Below are positions 46,701-56,610 of a DNA stretch of 64,000 nt, one piece after another; within the stretch, counting starts at the first letter, position 1, and each line of letters opens with the position of its first letter. Source of the DNA: Psococerastis gibbosa (taxonomy: Eukaryota; Arthropoda; Insecta; Psocodea; Psocidae); assembly GCA_963971405.1 (NCBI GenBank), contig OZ020491.1, forward strand, positions 16,300,855 through 16,364,854, in the 5' to 3' direction. The notes beneath the pieces were generated by a model, which did not search any database, was not told where the DNA came from, and was given only the letters and a program-made list of their open reading frames with translations. Both the position numbers and the translations under genes were made by a program.

Positions 46701-47067
46701 AATCCTAGAAAAAGACGGGCAGCCTGTACTAAAATTTGCTATAGCCAATGGATTCCGCAACATTCAAAACATTGTACAAAAACTGAAACGCGGGAAATGC
46801 ACGTATGATTTTGTTGAAATTATGGCATGCCCTTCGGGGTGTCTAAATGGCGGGGCACAGGCGCGACCGGATGACGTCACACTGATGAAAGAAACAGTGG
46901 CACGACTATTGGCCATGTATGAGTCTATGCCGAAAGTAACTCCTGGCATTTGTGATAAGGCTTATCAATGGCTAGGTGGCAGGGACAGTGATAAAGCTAA
47001 GGCCATTTTACACACGTCGTATCAAGCTGTAGAGAAGATGAATACAGCGTTGAACATTAAATGGTGA
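43670..47067 (+). CDS. CIAO3: CIAO3/Nar1 cytosolic iron-sulfur assembly protein (complete, six exons)
   Basis: Exons 43670-43735, 43863-44075, 44612-44891, 45175-45405, 45889-46096 and 46680-47067 join in frame to 461 residues (human CIAO3 has 476). The start [18 protein letters not shown] is nearly that of the human protein. N-terminal Fe-S ligands are Cys24 and the DCLACSGC cluster (Cys71, 74, 77). The hydrogenase-like cluster ligands are Cys185 (SSCPG), Cys235 (MPCYDKK), Cys383 and Cys387 ([11 protein letters not shown]). The protein ends in Trp, as do many CIA clients and Nar1 proteins that dock on the CIA targeting complex. In the pathway it links the NUBP1/2 scaffold to CIAO1-CIAO2B-MMS19 for delivery of 4Fe-4S clusters. 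Family members are not active hydrogenases. It is convergent with the ammonium transporter gene. Confidence 0.96.
43863..44075 (+). CDS. CIAO3: CIAO3 exon 2 (N-terminal Fe-S ligands)
   Basis: Residues 23-93. Begins ECIKPVEIK with Cys24 and contains [14 protein letters not shown]. The acceptor is ATTCTAG and the donor is GTATTT; phase 0 at both ends. Confidence 0.95.
44612..44891 (+). CDS. CIAO3: CIAO3 exon 3
   Basis: Residues 94-186 plus one base. Contains [18 protein letters not shown] and ends LSSSCPG with Cys185. The acceptor is AATTTAG and the donor is GTAAGT. Confidence 0.95.
45175..45405 (+). CDS. CIAO3: CIAO3 exon 4
   Basis: Residues 187-264 across split codons. Begins [20 protein letters not shown] and contains [16 protein letters not shown] and DVDCVITA. 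The acceptor is AAACAG. The donor GTAGGT, one base after GCA, gives an alignment of equal length to the human protein across the junction. Confidence 0.92.
45540..45602 (+). repeat. tRNA-like SINE head fragment in a CIAO3 intron
   Basis: Has an A-box-like tagtgtagtggtaacg and the B box gggtttgagtccc in tRNA spacing, then runs into ordinary intron. Similar to the second promoter unit at 57796 and 58080. Not a full cloverleaf, so not called tRNA. Confidence 0.5.
45889..46096 (+). CDS. CIAO3: CIAO3 exon 5
   Basis: Residues 264-333 across split codons. Contains [40 protein letters not shown] and IQWKPLR. The acceptor is TGTTTCAG and the donor is GTATGG. Confidence 0.94.
46680..47067 (+). CDS. 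CIAO3: CIAO3 exon 6 (C-terminus, stop TGA)
   Basis: Residues 333-461. Contains [20 protein letters not shown], then [14 protein letters not shown] with two cluster ligands, and ends NTALNIKW. The acceptor is TTTTTTTCAG. A candidate polyadenylation signal AATAAA lies at 47355. Confidence 0.95.
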
Positions 47068-47354
47068 TGGAGTCCTACTGGAAGTGTTTTAACTGAAGGC
47101 TGTCACAGAATCTAATTCATTGTACAGAACCTTCAGCAAATATCCCATTTCTGAGCCCTGCTGCACGGGATCTCCTTTTGTTGGAAGACGTTTCAACTAT
47201 GAAACCTATCATGTTGATGACGAACAATAATCAATAAGTAGACAACAGGCTGGCAGCTGCGCGCCTTCCTTAGATTATAAGACCTAGATAATCCCTACCC
47301 CTACCTTGGCGCGGTCTTAAGGAGGCCATGGCCGACTCGCAGTTCAGATAGTAC

Positions 47355-47360
47355 AATAAA
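47355..47360 (+). terminator. Candidate polyadenylation signal for CIAO3
   Basis: AATAAA about 290 bp after the CIAO3 stop codon. Such hexamers are frequent by chance in AT-rich DNA. Confidence 0.35.
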
Positions 47361-47564
47361 TAGGTAAGCAAAAGCTCTACTCTTGCAGCTAGGCTGTCAT
47401 CTGTGGTTAGGGTTGAGTTTTAATTCTAATATAATAATACAAATTCGTGTATTTTTCAAAAACTTTTACCTACGTTTTACATATTTTATCTAGGCCCCCT
47501 TCATCAATGGCTGTGCAAAGTACCTACGACGCTTAGCTTTATTTTATTTTTATTTCTTGGAAGA

Positions 47565-47765
47565 AAAAAAAAAATAGAATCGCATACAATTTAATGAATG
47601 CACCCGATTGACCTCTTCAGTGACCTCTGTAGGTTTATAACGGTGTTAAGTTACGACATGTCTCCGACCGCATGGTGTTTAGAGACTGGGACCCGAGCCG
47701 GGACGGGAGCCCGCTACCACCTTGCCAATGAAGTCGTTTATTCCATTGGTCAGCATCAAATACAA
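47565..47765 (-). repeat. SINE2 fragment
   Basis: Shares gaatcgcatacaatttaatg, gattgacctcttcag, gttacgacatgtc and gcatggtgtttagagactgg with SINE2 at 60447. The tRNA-like head is truncated. Confidence 0.6.
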
Positions 47766-48700
47766 GTCCAGCAGTACGTTGATGGTAAATAATGCCAGTC
47801 TCTAGGTAGGTAATGTACCCTGCGCATAGGCTATGTAACTGAGAAAAGCTGATTTATTAAAAAAAATACATTAAAAATTTATTTATTATTTCAGTTTACA
47901 CAATTTTTGTATAACATTCATGTGCGGATGAAAATAAATTAAAAATAAATACTAAATTTATTTGTTACATTGTTAATGAACATAGTTAGGGTCAAATAAA
48001 TTCGACTAAGGCCCAGAGGTTTGCTTGCCCCCGGACTCACAAATTTTCATGTGAAAAACTATTGAAACCACTTTGGCGCTTGCCGTTAAAATACCCAAGC
48101 TTCATACTTTGGTGCATAAATTAATGTGGAAAAAAAAAATAGTCCAGAGTGCCGAATCGATGTTAACATTGATTTCGAGTAAAGAATAATGATGTGATAA
48201 TTCGAAATTGGATGTTAACAAACACGATGCGAAAAACTCTCTATAGCCACCTCAGAAATAATTGTAAAAATGATTCAGACTTATGATCATGACCACTGGT
48301 CAAAGTTTCACGAAAAAATACTTTCCCAGCATTATCAGTTTGATCACTAAAACTAGCGGCTTGGCAGCAACATGCATTATCTCAGCTGTTGGAACGCTTA
48401 CGACAAGCCCTTTTCAAGTTCACGCCCATCAAATCCAAGATTATTGTAAACTTCGGTCGGCTTTGGCTTTATTCGATCGTCCATTACATCTGTAAAAAAA
48501 TTAATGTTGCACTATATTTTTTTAAAAACATACTGCGTCGTAGTTGATTGCAAAACTTTCAATTCTTTACTACACATCACTAATTAAAAATGCAAGTGGA
48601 ATGCTTGAATTAGTACCAACTTTGGCACCCCAGGTTTTGGTGGTACTACTTAGAACGCAAAGGAAATGGGTAACTTGATAACATGGCATTTCTGTGTAAC

Positions 48701-49059
48701 GGCCAACGACCTTACCATGTTGATTCCATTAGAGCAGAGCATGTTTCAAACTGCGGCAACTTGATAGTGTGCACAGCGTTGGCAGGGGAACATGGTGGGA
48801 CATGATAACGCGCTTAGGCAGTATAAATCGAGTCCTGGTCACCTCCGATTTAATCGTGTGACTTCACCATGTTCCCCAAGCGGTTCGGAATCCACTATAA
48901 TCAGGAGGTCCACCCTGTTGGTCAACTCCCCTTTCCCCGAGGTGAAAGAGTCTGCCCTTAGGGTGCCTCAAGTTAACAAACAGACTCACTCCCCCCGCCA
49001 GGCTGACAGGGTTGCTTAAAGCAGAAATGCTGAAAGCAGGCGTTAGAAACAACAACAAC
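48701..49059 (+). repeat. R5 repeat, copy 1 (plus)
   Basis: Starts ggccaacgaccttaccatg, passes cgcgttatcatg in the opposite sense, and ends gcaggcgttagaaacaacaa. Two full or nearly full inverse copies are at 52597 and 62765. No coding frame. Confidence 0.75.
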
Positions 49060-49126
49060 AATTTCTGTGTAAGTAAAAATGCGATTTTTCGCCGCGAGAA
49101 TCATTAGGAAATCCATCCACAATATG

Positions 49127-49345
49127 TTACTTACAAACAATTTTCTCATCAGTCCTTATTTGCTGACTCCAACCTGCTGAGGGGTAAGCAGGTTCTTTAT
49201 GTTTGGCAGCGTCGAGGCCTTCCATCTCAGCTTGCTCTGATATCCTCAGGTAATTTATCTTCTTAAGAATGGTAAACATGACTAGACAAGTAAAGCCGGA
49301 CCATGAAACGATCACTATGGCCCCGACTATGTTGTATCCAAGAGC
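49127..49345 (-). CDS. Amt: Ammonium transporter exon 7
   Basis: Residues 362-433. Membrane segment [20 protein letters not shown], then the cytosolic tail [20 protein letters not shown]. Acceptor ATTTTAG. TAA overlaps a consensus donor (GTTTGTAAGT), so this may be a terminal or an internal exon. Confidence 0.85.
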   Translation of the reverse strand, partial: ALGYNIVGAIVIVSWSGFTCLVMFTILKKINYLRISEQAEMEGLDAAKHKEPAYPSAGWSQQIRTDEKIVCK

Positions 49346-52300
49346 CTAAAATTGAATGAATACGTTATTAATTAGTATCATCAACAGCTATGACATGATT
49401 AAAAATTCATTCTAATAATAGGGGTATTCACTATTGAATTCTGTGGTAAAGTGAGACAACTCATGTAAAATAGAAATCATAAGAAATAAATAAAATATGC
49501 AATGGAATTTTTTTTTTATAATTTTTTTCCCACTCTACCACGGATAAGTGAGTGCCCATATTGTCGTGATTTCAGATAATTAGTACTCAAAAGACAATTT
49601 TTATTATTATCAAGTTTCAGTGCATCCCGTACTGCATGCATAATCCTGTATTTGAATAAAAACAGTGATTAGTTTCCATCAAATTTATTGTTCGAACTGT
49701 GACAAGGTACTGAATGAAGTTACGCAGCTAAAAAATGTTGTAACGAGGCGGACCATATGATGCCTTTGAATTTCTTTTAGAATTTTCCTTGTTTTTTTTT
49801 GTATGAATGAAAAACAGTTATTTTGACACATAAAAGGGGCTCACACTGTAAAAACTTACCAAAAAGGCTGGGTTAGAGAAGGTGTATAAAACTCCATCCT
49901 TGCGAAGAATTGGTCCGCAAATAAGCCCCCATAGTCCACCACCCATATGAACTGCAACCGCGTCTAATGGATCGTCAACTATAAGAAACCAAAGCAAACT
50001 TTGAAAACTACTGACTACAACGATTTAAAAAAAAAGTGGCACTAGACCTATTATAGAAGGTGCCAGGCGGTGTTTATTAGATTGCTTAAATAGTTTCGAG
50101 AAACTCCAAGATTACTACGCTTATTATATCCAAGTTGAAGATTTTGTACTATCAATCTCTGGCAGCCAGTCAAAACTATATTGTTCTTATGCAGGCGTGT
50201 AACGGAACCATCGCAATGCAATTAGTACATCAGGTCAGCTATTAGGTGTTACGTGATCGATGCGATGTGGTAAACCCCAATGGACTATTCCATATACAGT
50301 ATATGAATAAAATCCGAAAATCTTGCCATTGTAAGCACTCAGTGGTTGCTCCACTAACTGCATACCCCCTGGAAACTTGCTGAGGGTACCTGTTTGTGAC
50401 TACGCAACCAGAAAGGGCCAAGAGGTGAAACTTACTTTTAAGAGCTGGTACTATCCATCTGAGAGCTAGAAAAACTGGACCCGCAAAAGCTCCTGCTACC
50501 AGTGCACTCCATAGCTCCATCTGGTCCACAGCAGCGCACGTTGAAACCATGCCAGTGAGAGCGGCATTAAGCGTAATACTAAAACTCCAAAATTTGACAT
50601 CGCCGACCAGCCCGATTCTGGCGAGCATCATTACAACAAGCCCAGCCCCAGCGCCGCCCATCACAGTGTTAGCAATAACGGTTGCTATGGTGACGCCAGC
50701 TCTTGGAGATGTCATGTTTCCGAGAGAGCCGCCGTTGAATGCGAGGAACCCCGCGATGATTATCATACCTCCGAGTCCAAGGAGCTAAAAATCATATTAT
50801 AATTATAATTCGATATCATAAAAATAAGAAACATGTAATAATTTTCTAATTCTCTAAGTGCCCACCTGCGCTCGTCATCCTGGCGAACCAGTAGCATGTA
50901 GCTCAAGGTACCTACTCAAATCAGGGCAAATTCACTTTTAAGTTAAAAGAAAGGTCGACAGTAATAATAATAATAATGGATTTTGTTTCTATTACTAAGC
51001 CAACCCAGGGGAGTTAGGGCTATAAAGCCCTCTCTTACACTCAACTAGAAAGGCCCGGGACCGCCTGCTTTAAAAGCCCGCCGAAGAATGACCCGAAAAT
51101 GTAGCAAGTGTGGGACTCGGACCAACAACCTTTCGGGTAAAAATTATTATTATTATTATTATTTTTTTTTTTCAGAATATGCTAGAATTTTATTAATAAG
51201 ATTGATTCTAGTAATGATATATTTTGGGGGTAATACAGCCAGAACATTTTTTTTTTACAGATTAATCGCTGGTAATCTACATCGACGTCTTTTCCCTTGA
51301 AAATAATTAACATTATGACAGATCACTCACTGGAACAGAGTGTCCAGGCATGGGTTCCCCTTGAAAGCGCCCAATGCGGGGACCAAGAAGAGCGGCGGCC
51401 ACCAGAGAACAGGTACCCCCCAGCAGGTGGACCACACCACTTCCCGCAAAGTCTGAGTAGCCCATAGCTGTAAGCCATCCACCATCGCCCCAGGCCCAGT
51501 GAGACACCACTGGGTAGATGAAACCTGCAAGAAAGTGAAGTTTTACTATGAAAATCTCAGTCAAAATACTCGTACGTGTAAGCTGCAGCTCGAGCCTCCG
51601 CTGAAAAGTTACTCTCCGAAAGAGATTCGAATAATCGGAGTTGTACCCATGTAACCAAAACTCAAAAAATAAAAATATTTGAGCTAGCATTTTCAGACGT
51701 ACCTGAAATAACAGCACTGTAAGTAATGTAGGCGACAAAGTTGCAACGTTCGGCGACTGCGCCTGACACAATAGTTGCGGCAGTAGCAGCGAATATGAAC
51801 TGGAAGAACCAATGTGCCATCTTACTCTCTGGGAGACCTACGTTGGCCCAGTAGGTCCATCCGATGAAGGAATTTCCTTCGCCGTACGCCAAAGCGTAGC
51901 CGATCAGCCAATAACTCACGCAGCTTATAACTACAACAGAAAGAATACAGTAATTCTACTAGGGTCGTAACATCAAGGTGTTTTCATCAGAAAAAACAGC
52001 AATGGACCATATTGCTTGTAATTGAATGGTCAGTTCTTGAAAATATCTATACTAATTATAAGCTATAGAGTTCCCTGGCACTTCGTCTAAAGCTGCCCAT
52101 TCACGAGGGCTCCAAGCGGACTCGCGCCAAGCCAAATGGCGCGTCCTGTTCCAAATGGCGCTAACGCCAAATGGACCAGGACGCGCCATTTGGCTTGGTG
52201 CGAGTCCGTTTGGAGCCCTCGTGAATGGCCAGCTTTAGGATATCATGGGTGCAATCTTAGACTCAACTAGGAAGGCCCGGGAACAACAGCTTTACATGTC

Positions 52301-53768
52301 CTCCGAAGAAAATGTAGGAAAAGTGGGGTGAAAGTCACAGTCCCCTCTACATAATTAATATAGGTTGTAATAGTATATATAAGCTAAAATTAAATGTGAA
52401 TTTGGTCGTACTTACAAATATCCATTACATTTTTCATCAAGATGCTAGTGACATTTTTTGATCGAACGGAGCCAGCTTCTAATAAAGCAAACCCAGCTTG
52501 CATTACTGAAATAAACAAAATTTAAACTAATGAGACTGATTGTAAAAATTTCCTTTAGGTGGTGAATTTATATACAGTATATGCACTTTTAACACCTTTG
52601 CTTTAAGCTACTCTGTCAGCCTGGCGGGGGGAGTGAGTCTGTTTATTAACTTGAGGCACCCTAAGGGCAGACTGACAAGGTGGACTTCCAGATTATAGTG
52701 GATTCCGAACTACTTGGAGAACATGGTAAAGTCACACGATTCAATCGAAGGTGACCACTGACTGGTATAGTCTCAGCGCGTTATCATGCCCCACCATGTT
52801 CCCCTGCTAACGCTGTGTACACTATCAAGTTTGCCACAGTTTGAAACACGCTCTGTTCTCGTGGATTCAACTTGGTAAGGCCGTTGGCAAAAAATATGTA
52901 CTTGTAGCCATCAAAACCACGATTTAAATATCATGTAAACACAATTGAACGCCCGTCAATTTTAAAGAACTGCCCACTCTCAGTTTATTAAACAAAGTCA
53001 ATTGCCAGCAATGAGGTACATATGTGGCCGTCACAGTATTTTCATGGCTTCCACAACTGTTACCGAACGGTGTTCTGACGGGCACATCGTAGAGATACAT
53101 TACTTCTAATTTATGGCATCTCATTGATAGCTCTATGGATTTTTAATACAATGTATATTATTTCCGTGTGAATTTTTGGCCATTGGCAAACTGGTATGTC
53201 AACCTGCACCGGCTATACATTATACAAGCGATAATGGACAAGCTGAGACAAGCTTACCATTGACGCAATGTAACAGGCGAAAGCATGACTTAACGATACG
53301 AGTCTAGGTCAGCGAGTAAAAATTAACGACATGAAAGATTAGTTGAAAGTTAAAGCCATGCGTTTTCTGCGCAAAGTTGCGCAGTCATATACAATTATGT
53401 CTTTTGCTCCAATACCAAATGGTTTGTTACTTTTTATCAATTTTATTACCTTTGACCAATATGTTCTAGCAGATGCACATGAGCTACTCTAGATAAAGTA
53501 GAAATGCACTTAACCATGGCGCATTGCGTTATCATTTTCTAACAGCAAACTATTGTTCTCACTTTGACCTGTTGTAAACAGGACAATTCATTCAACACCA
53601 GTAATAATAAGGAGCTATTACATTAATAAAAACAACTTAGTAGGATAAAAAGTTACAATACTTACAACATAGAAATATTGCCATTGTCATGAGAAAAACA
53701 TCATCAATGTTTGTCTTTAATTCAGAAATTTCAGCGGCAAGGGCGGCCGTCGCGTTGATGTCTGCCAT
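49127..53768 (-). CDS. Amt: AMT-type ammonium transporter (seven coding exons)
   Basis: Exons in gene order are 53666-53768, 52416-52505, 51703-51930, 51331-51524, 50436-50784, 49860-49978 and 49127-49345, in frame to 433 residues with about 11 hydrophobic segments. Family marks include [26 protein letters not shown] and [15 protein letters not shown], with Asp165 and His173 in the places of AmtB Asp160 and His168. [17 protein letters not shown] carries His332 for the second pore histidine. The protein should pass ammonium or ammonia across the plasma membrane; it resembles the AMT branch rather than Rh glycoproteins. A T-rich acceptor 17 nt before the ATG means that at least one leader exon lies upstream. 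The last exon can stop at TAA after KIVCK or splice at GTAAGT two codons earlier, so the C-terminus is uncertain. Confidence 0.93.
49417..49560. repeat. Copy related to the small TIR element at 28138
   Basis: Left end aataggggtattcacta matches 28138. The right side has agtgagtgcccatatt, a weak inverse. In the intron between exons 6 and 7. Confidence 0.45.
49860..49978 (-). CDS. Amt: Ammonium transporter exon 6 (second pore histidine)
   Basis: Residues 322-361 with a split first codon. [20 protein letters not shown] and [19 protein letters not shown]. The acceptor is CTTATAG and the donor is GTAAGT. Confidence 0.95.
50436..50784 (-). CDS. Amt: Ammonium transporter exon 5
   Basis: Residues 206-321 plus one base. 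Several membrane segments: [40 protein letters not shown] and [20 protein letters not shown]. The acceptor is TTTTAG and the donor is GTAAGT. Confidence 0.95.
50977..51143 (-). repeat. SINE1 copy (minus), truncated head
   Basis: Inverse of the SINE1 tail and body (ctattactaagccaaccca, ctataaagccctctcttaca, gaccgcctgctt). The head stops after the B box and merges with a TTA microsatellite at 51140-51165. Confidence 0.75.
51331..51524 (-). CDS. Amt: Ammonium transporter exon 4 (first pore histidine)
   Basis: Residues 141-205. [20 protein letters not shown], then [15 protein letters not shown] and the loop [14 protein letters not shown]. The acceptor is TTGCAG and the donor is GTGAGT; phase 0 out. 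Confidence 0.96.
51703..51930 (-). CDS. Amt: Ammonium transporter exon 3
   Basis: Residues 65-141 across split codons. [20 protein letters not shown], then [20 protein letters not shown] and [15 protein letters not shown]. The acceptor is GTTGTAG and the donor is GTACGT. Confidence 0.95.
52087..52238. mobile_element. F4 near-perfect 152-bp hairpin element
   Basis: The left arm (ctaaagctgcccattcacga, then ggctccaagcggactcgc, ccaagccaaatggcgcgtcc) is mirrored almost base for base on the right, ending cgtgaatggccagctttag. The arms are about 62 bp around a 25-28-bp loop that itself has ggcgctaacgcc. It is far more GC-rich than the intron around it. Only one copy in the window. Confidence 0.75.
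52259..52352 (-). repeat. SINE1 fragment, decayed
   Basis: Contains gactcaactaggaaggcccg, acatgtcctccgaag and gggtgaaagtcacagtcc, inverse to SINE1, with several deletions. Confidence 0.6.
52416..52505 (-). CDS. Amt: Ammonium transporter exon 2
   Basis: Residues 35-65 across split codons. [20 protein letters not shown], then ILMKNVMDI: the AMT signature of the first membrane segment. The acceptor is TTTCAG and the donor is GTAAGT. Confidence 0.95.
52597..52888 (-). repeat. R5 repeat, copy 2 (minus)
   Basis: Same order as 62765-63126: ctgtcagcctggcgggggga, ttgaggcaccctaaggg, ggattccgaactacttgg, cgcgttatcatgcc and aaggccgttggc. An internal stretch of about 50 bp is deleted. Confidence 0.75.
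53148..53300. repeat. R6 direct repeat, copy 1
   Basis: Shares ccattggcaaactggtatg, tgtcaacct...accggct and gctgagacaagcttaccatt with 56455-56610 in the same orientation. Function unknown. Confidence 0.6.
53666..53768 (-). CDS. Amt: Ammonium transporter exon 1 (coding) with start codon
   Basis: Residues 1-34 plus one base: [20 protein letters not shown], then [14 protein letters not shown]. The exon itself begins at 53785 after the acceptor TTTTTTTTATTTCAG, leaving 17 nt of 5' UTR. This is the only ATG in frame after that acceptor. The donor is GTAAGT. Confidence 0.9.
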
Positions 53769-53874
53769 GACTGTTGTTTTGTCTTCTGAAATAAAAAAAA
53801 GAAATAATAATGAATAGATGTTTACAACCGGGCTATGTAATAGTAGCTCGCAAGTCACACCATGTTACTGTAAA

Positions 53875-53935
53875 TGAAGAACCAGTAGAATCCGGGCTGA
53901 TGGGCCGTGGTCGAATTGAAAGTTTCGTTTCGTCA
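53875..53935. repeat. Short inverted duplicate of 55930-55990
   Basis: The words ccagtagaatccgggctga and gggccgtggtcga occur here and, in inverse orientation, at 55930-55990 (ccacgacccatcagcccgg, attctactgg), about 55 bp at high identity, 2 kb apart. Confidence 0.65.
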
Positions 53936-55324
53936 ACATCTGCGGTCGACATCTTCAGTGATAATAGGCCTATTTCAGGTGAGAAAATGGAAATTTCATG
54001 CGAAAGCTTTATTTTTCATGAAGTCTTCAAAAGACTATTCCAGTAGGTTTGTGGCTGTTATTTCTTTTTATTTATATAATAAAATAAAGTAGGTTTGTGG
54101 ACCTGTGGCTGTGAATAGAGAAAATAATTAAACTCGTAAATAACCCCGTCCCCCGCAGATTTGGAACACTTTACCTTAACCCTCTACAAATTTCATTTCG
54201 TTTTTCATGAAAGTATCAGAGCCAATGAAAACAAACAATAAAGTGATATTTTCAGTGTAAATAATTTAGAAACACTTTAGCTCACCTAGTACATAAGCCA
54301 CAAAAATCTTGTTCTTCAAGCTGCCACATCAGATCAGAACTTACTGAATAATGAAACAATGTGTAATTTATTGCAGCTAGTTCAATAAAACAATAATAAC
54401 TGTGCTAATACTGCTAAATACTCCTAATCCTCGGTGAACGTGTGTCTGTGTTGTCTCCATCAACGTGAATACAGCTTGCACACGTGTTACTATGGTACAT
54501 CCACCAGTAAAACCAATTGCAAAGACCTTGACTACACATGCCAATTAATCCATCAAGAAAAACCAATAGCAATAGTGGTTGAAAAAGTCATGCTATTGGT
54601 TGCAGAGGTTTAAGTGCAGCAAATTTTTATTTTCTATTCATAGGTCGAGGTCGGGTTGTAGGCAACCCTTACAGCAACCTTTGGTTTACTGTAGCCCGGC
54701 TTGCCTCCTATTCGAACCTGAGGTTTTGTATTTTATCCCTTTAGTTCCACCTTGGCTTAACTCAGGTAGCTATGTCAGCCACTCAACAACCGCCTCACAA
54801 ACTTGCCAGCTCCCACCAGTGTTTTGCCTTTTCTGATAGGTTTTTTGGTAGGTTCTATCATGTACACGGTCATAGAGACCAGAGAAATAGCAGCAGCAAC
54901 AGGACGCAGTGTTCAGATTGCTCACTTTGACAAGTTGCTGCAAGTCAGATTCCAACATGAAGCGCTGTGTTTTCACAAGCTACGCCGATGGCTAATATAG
55001 GTACAGGACATATTGAAGTAAAACAAACAAGTCTACACTACTATAGGGGCTTAATTAAAATTAGGACTCTAAACAAACTTAGAGCTCTACCTAAATAGTT
55101 TTCTGCGATTGGGTAAAACCGGTAGGTAAGGTAGGTACAACTGTACAAGGATGTTTTATATAAATATATATACATTATATATATGTTTATATATCCATGG
55201 TACACTTTGCCCAAATTCGCAAAAATTTATGAACTCCCAATCAACGCGCGCGGCGCCAAGTTCCCTCAAAACCACCAATATTTAATTTTTAAAAACACTC
55301 CTATCGTTGTTATTGCCATTTTTG
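53936..55324. other. Upstream region of the ammonium transporter, no coding gene seen
   Basis: Short frames near 54579 and 54803 show no domain. On the minus strand a consensus donor (ctag then GTGAGC) has its exon edge at 54286; see the leader exon candidate. Confidence 0.4.
54286..54360 (-). other. Candidate non-coding leader exon of the ammonium transporter (A)
   Basis: On the minus strand the stretch starting near an Inr-like attcagtaag (about 54350) runs to a consensus donor at 54286. It would join the 53785 acceptor over about 500 bp. Evidence is splice-site form only. Confidence 0.25.
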
Positions 55325-56345
55325 TGCGATGATCAAAACGTTCGATTTCGAGATTTCAACGGATTTACAAAAACTAAAAAGTGATTTTTACTCAAATAAT
55401 TTGTCTCCCTATCGGTCGGTCTATTAATTAGTTATTTTAATGGGTTAATTGTAAGAGTGGGCCGAAGGGCCCAAAATTAGCCCGTATGGAAAATATAGAC
55501 AATTTTCTTTCTCTCTATGCATCGATTTGTGGGCAAACTACTTGATGGATTTCGATGGAATTCCGTATGTATGTTCATAAAATTTAAATATCGGAACAAT
55601 TTTTTTTTACATTTTGGACTAACCCCAAAAAACAGAAAAATGTGTTTTCCTAAAAACTATTCCAACGCTTTTTTTAAATTCACATACAATATATTGACGT
55701 CGGGACATGTAGAGTAGTGGTACGGACTCTGACTTTCACCCTATAGGGTGTTGGTTCGAGTCCTACACTTCCTACATTTTCTGACCATGCTTCGGAGGGC
55801 ATGTAAAGCAGGCGGTCCCGGGCCTTCCTAGTTGAGTGTAAGAGGGGGTTTTATAGCCCTAACTCCTCTAGGTTTGCTCAGTAATTGAACAAAAAAAGTC
55901 TTTATTTATTTATTTACGTCGCTTCCATGGTGGAAGTTCACCTTCATATCGACCACGACCCATCAGCCCGGATTCTACTGGTTCTTAAAAAATGACCCAG
56001 TTGTCAAAAAAAATTTATTTTCTTCTGCAGAACTTTTCTATCGATGCTTTCTAAATTCAGGTATGTTTTAGGATCTAAATAAAGTAATAAAACCGATCAC
56101 GTTGCTTTCCCATGCCAGGTTTCATTTTGAAGCAAAAATGTTTTTTGCAGAAATTATGGATAATCCGTGGGTGCTTACCATGAAATTGTATGGTGCCGTA
56201 ATGGATAGGTTAGTTCTATGGTACCTACCTATATAATTGTCCCATCGGTCAATCCAGCTGAACTGGCATGCCGTGGAACTATTCCATCTATTATGGCATC
56301 TATACTAGTAGACAAATAGGAAAGCATGTACGGGTTCACTGGTTT
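55325..56345 (+). mobile_element. TEA element, diverged copy 6, interrupted by SINE1
   Basis: Order matches TEA: tcgatttcgagatttcaacg, catcgatttgtgggcaaact, ttccaacgcttttttt, then after the SINE, cagaacttttctatcgatg, aaaaccgatcacgttgcttt and aggaaagcatgtacgggttc. The G and C homopolymers are lost. The older appearance suggests TEA has been in the genome for a long time. Confidence 0.6.
55702..55916 (+). repeat. SINE1 copy, full length, inside TEA copy 6
   Basis: gggacatgtagagtagtggt, B box gttcgagtcc, catgcttcggagggcatgta, ggcggtcccgggccttccta, ttagt-like acceptor gctcagtaattgaac and the TTTA tail. A stem of ctttcaccctatagggtg replaces the usual acccgaaaggtt. Confidence 0.85.
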
Positions 56346-56454
56346 ACATACAAGGCATTTTGGTTTTGTTTTGTTAGAAGGACTTTTCATGGACCCAGGC
56401 CTACTTTTAGTGGCCCATAGGTCCCTTGTCCAATGCCACGACCCCATGAATTTC

Positions 56455-56610
56455 GGACATTATTTGTATTGTTTCCGTAAGAATTTTTGCCCATTGGCAA
56501 ACTGGTATGCGTTCTCGATGTCAACCTACACCGGCTACAAGCGATAATGGGCAAGCTGAGACAAGCTTACCATTGACGCAATGAAACAGGTGAAAGCATT
56601 ACTTAACCAA
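56455..56610. repeat. R6 direct repeat, copy 2
   Basis: Mate of 53148-53300: ccattggcaaactggtatgc, accggctacaagcgataatg, gctgagacaagcttaccatt and gacgcaatgaaacagg. Confidence 0.6.

Larger units (their letters stand above)
47068..49126. other. Convergent intergenic region between CIAO3 and the ammonium transporter
   Basis: No gene supported. It holds the CIAO3 3' UTR, a SINE2 fragment (47565-47765) and an R5 copy (48701-49059). A further 3' coding exon of the ammonium transporter could be hidden here, but I did not find one. Confidence 0.5.
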
